The notes below the pieces were generated by a model that was not told the DNA's origin, searched no databases, and saw only the letters and a program-made list of their open reading frames with translations. From contig NZ_FOUG01000001.1 in assembly GCF_900114785.1 (NCBI RefSeq), positions 248,001 through 312,000 of the forward strand: a stretch of DNA of 64,000 nucleotides. The letters run 5' to 3'. The stretch's first letter is position 1, and every line of letters begins with the position of its first letter. This stretch comes from Variovorax sp. OV329. Its GTDB lineage: Bacteria; Pseudomonadota; Gammaproteobacteria; Burkholderiales; Burkholderiaceae_C. The position numbers and the translations under genes were made by a program. Below are positions 61,077 to 64,000 of the stretch, piece by piece.

Positions 61077-62228
61077 ATGTCGAAGATGGATCCCACCCTC
61101 CTGGATGCGGCAGCCCGCGAGGCCGGCCCGCGCAACGGGCCTTTGCGCAAGCGCCTGTTCATCGCCATGGGCGTCGCGGTGGCCGCCGGCGCCGTGGGCT
61201 ATGGCGCCTATGCCGCGATCTATGCGTCGCGCTTCGTCAGCACCGACAACGCCTACGTCGGCGCGGAGACGGCGCAGGTCACCGCCGCCATCGGCGGCAT
61301 CGTCCAAGGCGTGCGCGTGACCGACACCGGGCACGTGCGGCGCGGCGAGGTGCTTCTCACGCTGGACGACACGGACGCGCGGCTCGCGCTCGCGCAGGCC
61401 GAGGCGGAGCTGGGCCGCGCCGTGCGCCGCGTGCGCGGCTACGTGGCCAACGACGACAGCCTGGCCGCCGCCATGGCCGCACGCAGCTCCGACGAGCAGC
61501 GCGCCGCCGCCCAGCTGGCCGCCGCGCGGGCGGACCTCGATCGCGCGCTGATCGACCTGCGTCGCCGCGAGGCGCTCGCCGACTCGGGCTCGATCTCCGG
61601 CGAGGAGCTGACGAAGGCACGCAATGCCTTCGAGACCGCCAGGGCGAGCGCGGCCGTGGCCCGGGCCGCAGCAGCCCAGGCGCAGGCCAACTCGCATGCG
61701 GCCGCCGGATCGCGCGCCGCCAACGCGGTGCTGATCGCCGACACCACCGAGGAAGGCAATCCCGAGGTGGCCCTGGCACGTGCCCGGCGCGACCAGGCGC
61801 AGGTGAACCTGGACCGCACCGTGGTGCGTGCGCCGGTGGACGGCGTGGTCGCGCGGCGCGCCGTGCAGGTGGGCCAGCAGGTGCAGGCGGGCGCGCCGCT
61901 GCTGTCGGTCGTGCCCGTGGCCGAGGTGCATGTCGATGCGAACTTCAAGGAAGGCCAGCTGGCGAAGGTGCGCGTGGGGCAGCCCGTGGCGCTGGAGTCC
62001 GATCTCCATGGCAGCCACGTCAGCTACCGCGGCATCGTGGTCGGCATGGCCGGCGGCACCGGCTCGGCCTTTGCCGTGATCCCGGCGCAGAACGCCACCG
62101 GAAACTGGATCAAGGTGGTGCAGCGCGTGCCGGTGCGCATCCAGCTCGATCCGGCCGAACTCTCTGCGCACCCGTTGCAGGTGGGCCTGTCGATGAAGGC
62201 CGTCGTCGACACGCGCGGCGCGCTCTGA
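61077..62228 (+). CDS. emrA: EmrA-like membrane fusion protein (HlyD family)
   Basis: 383 residues. One N-terminal helix (FIAMGVAVAAGAVGYGAYAAI) leads to the first lipoyl half (AYVGAETAQVTAAIGGIVQGV). A long coiled-coil hairpin at about residues 100-220 and the second half (VVRAPVDGVVARRAVQVGQQV) follow, with a barrel domain at the end. It bridges the MFS pump and the outer-membrane channel. It begins 32 bases after the channel gene. Confidence 0.94.
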   Translation: MSKMDPTLLDAAAREAGPRNGPLRKRLFIAMGVAVAAGAVGYGAYAAIYASRFVSTDNAYVGAETAQVTAAIGGIVQGVRVTDTGHVRRGEVLLTLDDTDARLALAQAEAELGRAVRRVRGYVANDDSLAAAMAARSSDEQRAAAQLAAARADLDRALIDLRRREALADSGSISGEELTKARNAFETARASAAVARAAAAQAQANSHAAAGSRAANAVLIADTTEEGNPEVALARARRDQAQVNLDRTVVRAPVDGVVARRAVQVGQQVQAGAPLLSVVPVAEVHVDANFKEGQLAKVRVGQPVALESDLHGSHVSYRGIVVGMAGGTGSAFAVIPAQNATGNWIKVVQRVPVRIQLDPAELSAHPLQVGLSMKAVVDTRGAL

Positions 62229-62246
62229 GGCGCGAGGAAGAACGCC

Positions 62247-62328
62247 ATGTCCTCGCACACCTGCGCAAGCGCCGGCGCGCCGCTGTCCGGCGCCATGCTG
62301 TGGCTGGCCGCCGTCGTGCTGGCAACGG
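62247..62328 (+). other. Displaced 5' end of emrB (out of frame with the rest)
   Basis: ATG 62247 follows GAGGAAG and encodes MSSHTCASAGAPLSGAMLW then LAAVVLA, the expected EmrB start and first part of helix 1. Near 62325 the frame no longer joins the VLDMTIANVS that should follow after about five more residues. A small deletion of length not divisible by three explains this. It marks the true gene start. Confidence 0.75.
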
Positions 62329-63774
62329 GTGCTGGACATGACGATCGCCAACGTGTCGGTGGCCAGCATCGCCGGCAGCCTGGGCATCAGCTCGGCACAG
62401 GGCACCTGGGTGATCACCTCCTACTCGGTGGCCGAGGCCATCGTGGTGCCGCTCACCGGCTGGCTGGCCGGGCGCTTCGGGCCGGTGCGCGTGTTCTGCT
62501 GCGCCATGGTGCTGTTCGGCGCCTTCTCGGCACTGTGCGGGCTTTCCGGCACGCTGGGCATGCTGGTGTTCGGCCGGGTGATGCAGGGCCTGTGCGGCGG
62601 CCCGCTGATGCCGCTGTCGCAGACCCTGCTGCTTCGCATCTTCCCGAAGGAGAAGGCCGCGGCCGCCACAGCGTTGTGGGCCATGACCACCCTGACCGCG
62701 CCCGTGCTCGGGCCGATCCTCGGCGGGTGGCTGTGCGACACCTTCGACTGGCCGCTGATCTTCTTCATCAACGTGCCGCTGGCCCTGGTCTTCGCGCCCA
62801 TCGCCTGGCGCATGCTGCGGCGCTACGAGATGGCCGCCGTCCAGGCGCCCATCGACAAGGTCGGCCTGGCCCTGCTGGTGGTGTTCGTGGCCGCGCTGCA
62901 GCTGATGCTCGACCTGGGCAAGGAGCACGAGTGGTTCGAGTCCCCGCTGATCCGCATGCTGGCCGTGGTCGCGGCCGTGGGTTTCGCCGCCTTCCTGATC
63001 TGGGAGCTGACCGAGCGCCATCCGATCGTCGACCTGCGCGTGTTCCGCCATCGCGGCTTCACGGCGGCGGTGGTCACCATCGCCCTGGGCTTCGGGGCCT
63101 ACTTCGCGGCCAACGTGCTGACGCCGCTGTGGCTGCAGGGCTACCTGGGCTACACGGCCACCTGGGCCGGGCTGACCACCGCCTGGAGCGGCGTGCTGGC
63201 GGTGGTAGCGGCGCCCGTGGCCGGCACGCTGATCGCGCGGGTCGATCCGCGCAGGCTCATCTTCGGCGGCCTGATGTGGCTGGCCCTGATCACCTTCATG
63301 CGCGTGGGGGCCACCACCGACATGGGCTACTGGCAGATCGCGCATCCGCTGCTGCTGACCGGCCTGGGGCTGCCCTTCTTCTTCGTGCCGCTCACGGCGA
63401 TCGCGCTGGGCAGCGTCGAGGAAGCCGAGACCGCGTCGGCGGCCGGCCTGATGAACTTCCTGCGCACCCTGTCGGGCGCCTTCGCGACCTCCATCGTCAC
63501 CACTTCATGGGAGAACGGCGCCAATGCCAGGCATGCCGACCTCGTGGGCCTGCTGGACCGCAGTGGCGAGATGTGGAGCGCACTGATGCAGGCCCAGGTC
63601 GGCGACGCAGCCGCCCGCACGCTGCTGGACCAGATGGTGCAGGGCCAGGGCGTGATGCTGGCGACCAACGAGATCATGCTGTGCGTGGTGGTGGCCTTCG
63701 CCGTGGCCGCCATGGTCATCTGGCTGGCGCCGCGGCCCACGCGCACCATCGACGTGTCGCAGGCAGGGCATTGA
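62329..63774 (+). CDS. emrB: EmrB-like DHA2 MFS drug transporter, 5'-frameshifted
   Basis: The open frame from GTG 62329 gives 481 residues: 13 of the 14 helices with motif LDMTIANVSV at the start, GWLAGRFGPVRVF, and GFGAYFAANVL. EmrB is a proton-driven exporter of hydrophobic drugs that works with EmrA and an outer-membrane channel. The usual N-terminus lies upstream in another frame (from 62247), so helix 1 is broken. Expression would need initiation at GTG 62329 or ATG 62338 without a ribosome-binding site. It is a likely pseudogene or sequencing error; the remainder is intact. Confidence 0.85.
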   Translation: MLDMTIANVSVASIAGSLGISSAQGTWVITSYSVAEAIVVPLTGWLAGRFGPVRVFCCAMVLFGAFSALCGLSGTLGMLVFGRVMQGLCGGPLMPLSQTLLLRIFPKEKAAAATALWAMTTLTAPVLGPILGGWLCDTFDWPLIFFINVPLALVFAPIAWRMLRRYEMAAVQAPIDKVGLALLVVFVAALQLMLDLGKEHEWFESPLIRMLAVVAAVGFAAFLIWELTERHPIVDLRVFRHRGFTAAVVTIALGFGAYFAANVLTPLWLQGYLGYTATWAGLTTAWSGVLAVVAAPVAGTLIARVDPRRLIFGGLMWLALITFMRVGATTDMGYWQIAHPLLLTGLGLPFFFVPLTAIALGSVEEAETASAAGLMNFLRTLSGAFATSIVTTSWENGANARHADLVGLLDRSGEMWSALMQAQVGDAAARTLLDQMVQGQGVMLATNEIMLCVVVAFAVAAMVIWLAPRPTRTIDVSQAGH

Positions 63775-63813
63775 GCGCTTCGCCGCGCGTCAGCTATGGG
63801 GCATCGGAAGCAG

Positions 63814-63840
63814 CGGCAGGCGCCCACGGGGCGCCTGCCG
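63814..63840. terminator. Strong hairpin between emrB and the right-edge gene
   Basis: A 12-base GC-rich stem CGGCAGGCGCCC / GGGCGCCTGCCG with a three-base loop. It sits 40 bases after emrB and just beyond the stop of the convergent minus-strand gene. A T run is lacking, so efficiency is uncertain. Confidence 0.6.
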
Positions 63841-63848
63841 CGTTCTGC

Positions 63849-64000
63849 TCACATCGCGGACCTGAAGTGAAGGATGACCTGGGTCAGGCCCAGCGAGAGC
63901 AGGACGTAGGCCGTGATCGCCAGCACGCGCAGCACCAGCGCATGGCGGCGGCTCGACAGACGCCTCAGCCCGTCCCACAGGTTCAGCAGCAGGAGCAGCA
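63849..64000 (-). CDS. Membrane protein, C-terminal part (cut by right edge)
   Basis: The minus-strand frame is open from the window edge to TGA 63851-63849, giving 50 codons. The visible tail has a basic stretch (LRRLSSRRHALVLRV) before a hydrophobic helix (LAITAYVLLSLGLTQVIL) and ends HFRSAM. Family unknown. Confidence 0.6.
   Translation of the reverse strand, partial: LLLLLNLWDGLRRLSSRRHALVLRVLAITAYVLLSLGLTQVILHFRSAM

Overview
The window is a GC-rich betaproteobacterial chromosome segment, most likely from Burkholderiales, family Comamonadaceae (Variovorax/Ramlibacter-like). That placement rests on codon use and gene order: folC - SPOR protein - cvpA - purF - metZ - gltX, tolC - rhodanese - pcm next to waaA, edd-eda, and an RF2 gene with its programmed frameshift. 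It is inference, not a database match. About 64 protein genes (two cut by the window ends), four tRNA genes and several hairpin terminators can be supported. I see no rRNA, CRISPR array, insertion sequence or integrase.

Left end (1-8967, all minus strand). This is an accessory locus of lower GC: 30/60 G+C at 1201-1260 and 34/60 at 6001-6060, against 43/60 at 47641-47700. It is a type I restriction-modification operon, hsdR-hsdM-hsdS, extended by an ABC-type ATPase and a translationally coupled protein of unknown function that runs off the left edge. Every junction from hsdM onward overlaps (ATGA or TGATG). The block ends about 50 bases from the 3' end of tRNA-Thr(CGT), a typical island boundary. 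This five-gene module is the best candidate here for an incompletely described defence system.

Core block 1 (9000-29950). It holds fbp, pepN, a HAD phosphatase, prfB, an outer-membrane protein, a hydrolase, an aldo-keto reductase, ybaK, plsY, a RidA protein, a retropepsin-like protease, yajQ, murB, ppnP, a tyrosine/proline-rich secreted protein and an ArsC/Spx-like protein. The conserved folC-SPOR-cvpA-purF-metZ-gltX run follows, then a tRNA operon (Ala-Glu-Asp) with its own strong promoter and terminator.

Middle (30000-47000). A JmjC/cupin-like oxygenase follows the tRNA cluster and may be a second small insertion. Then come a two-gene c-type cytochrome unit, an alkylation-repair operon (Ada-AlkA fusion, ogt, EamA exporter), a phosphohexomutase, and waaA, whose 3' end overlaps a convergent tolC. 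The tolC gene closes a six-gene minus-strand run: tetR, RND adaptor, RND pump, pcm, rhodanese, tolC. A 22-base palindrome overlapping the tetR promoter is a likely operator.

Right part (46900-64000). It holds an AEC transporter with a short upstream ORF, a PEP-mutase/ICL-family enzyme, pdxH, a MobA-like transferase, lipoprotein SodC, a ChaC protein, an OmpA-domain protein, edd-eda (Entner-Doudoroff) with a HAD dehalogenase, gloA, an fbpABC iron(III) transporter behind a probable Fur box, and an EmrAB/NodT-type drug efflux operon. The emrB gene carries a small deletion and frameshift in its first membrane helix. The window ends in the 3' part of a minus-strand membrane protein gene.
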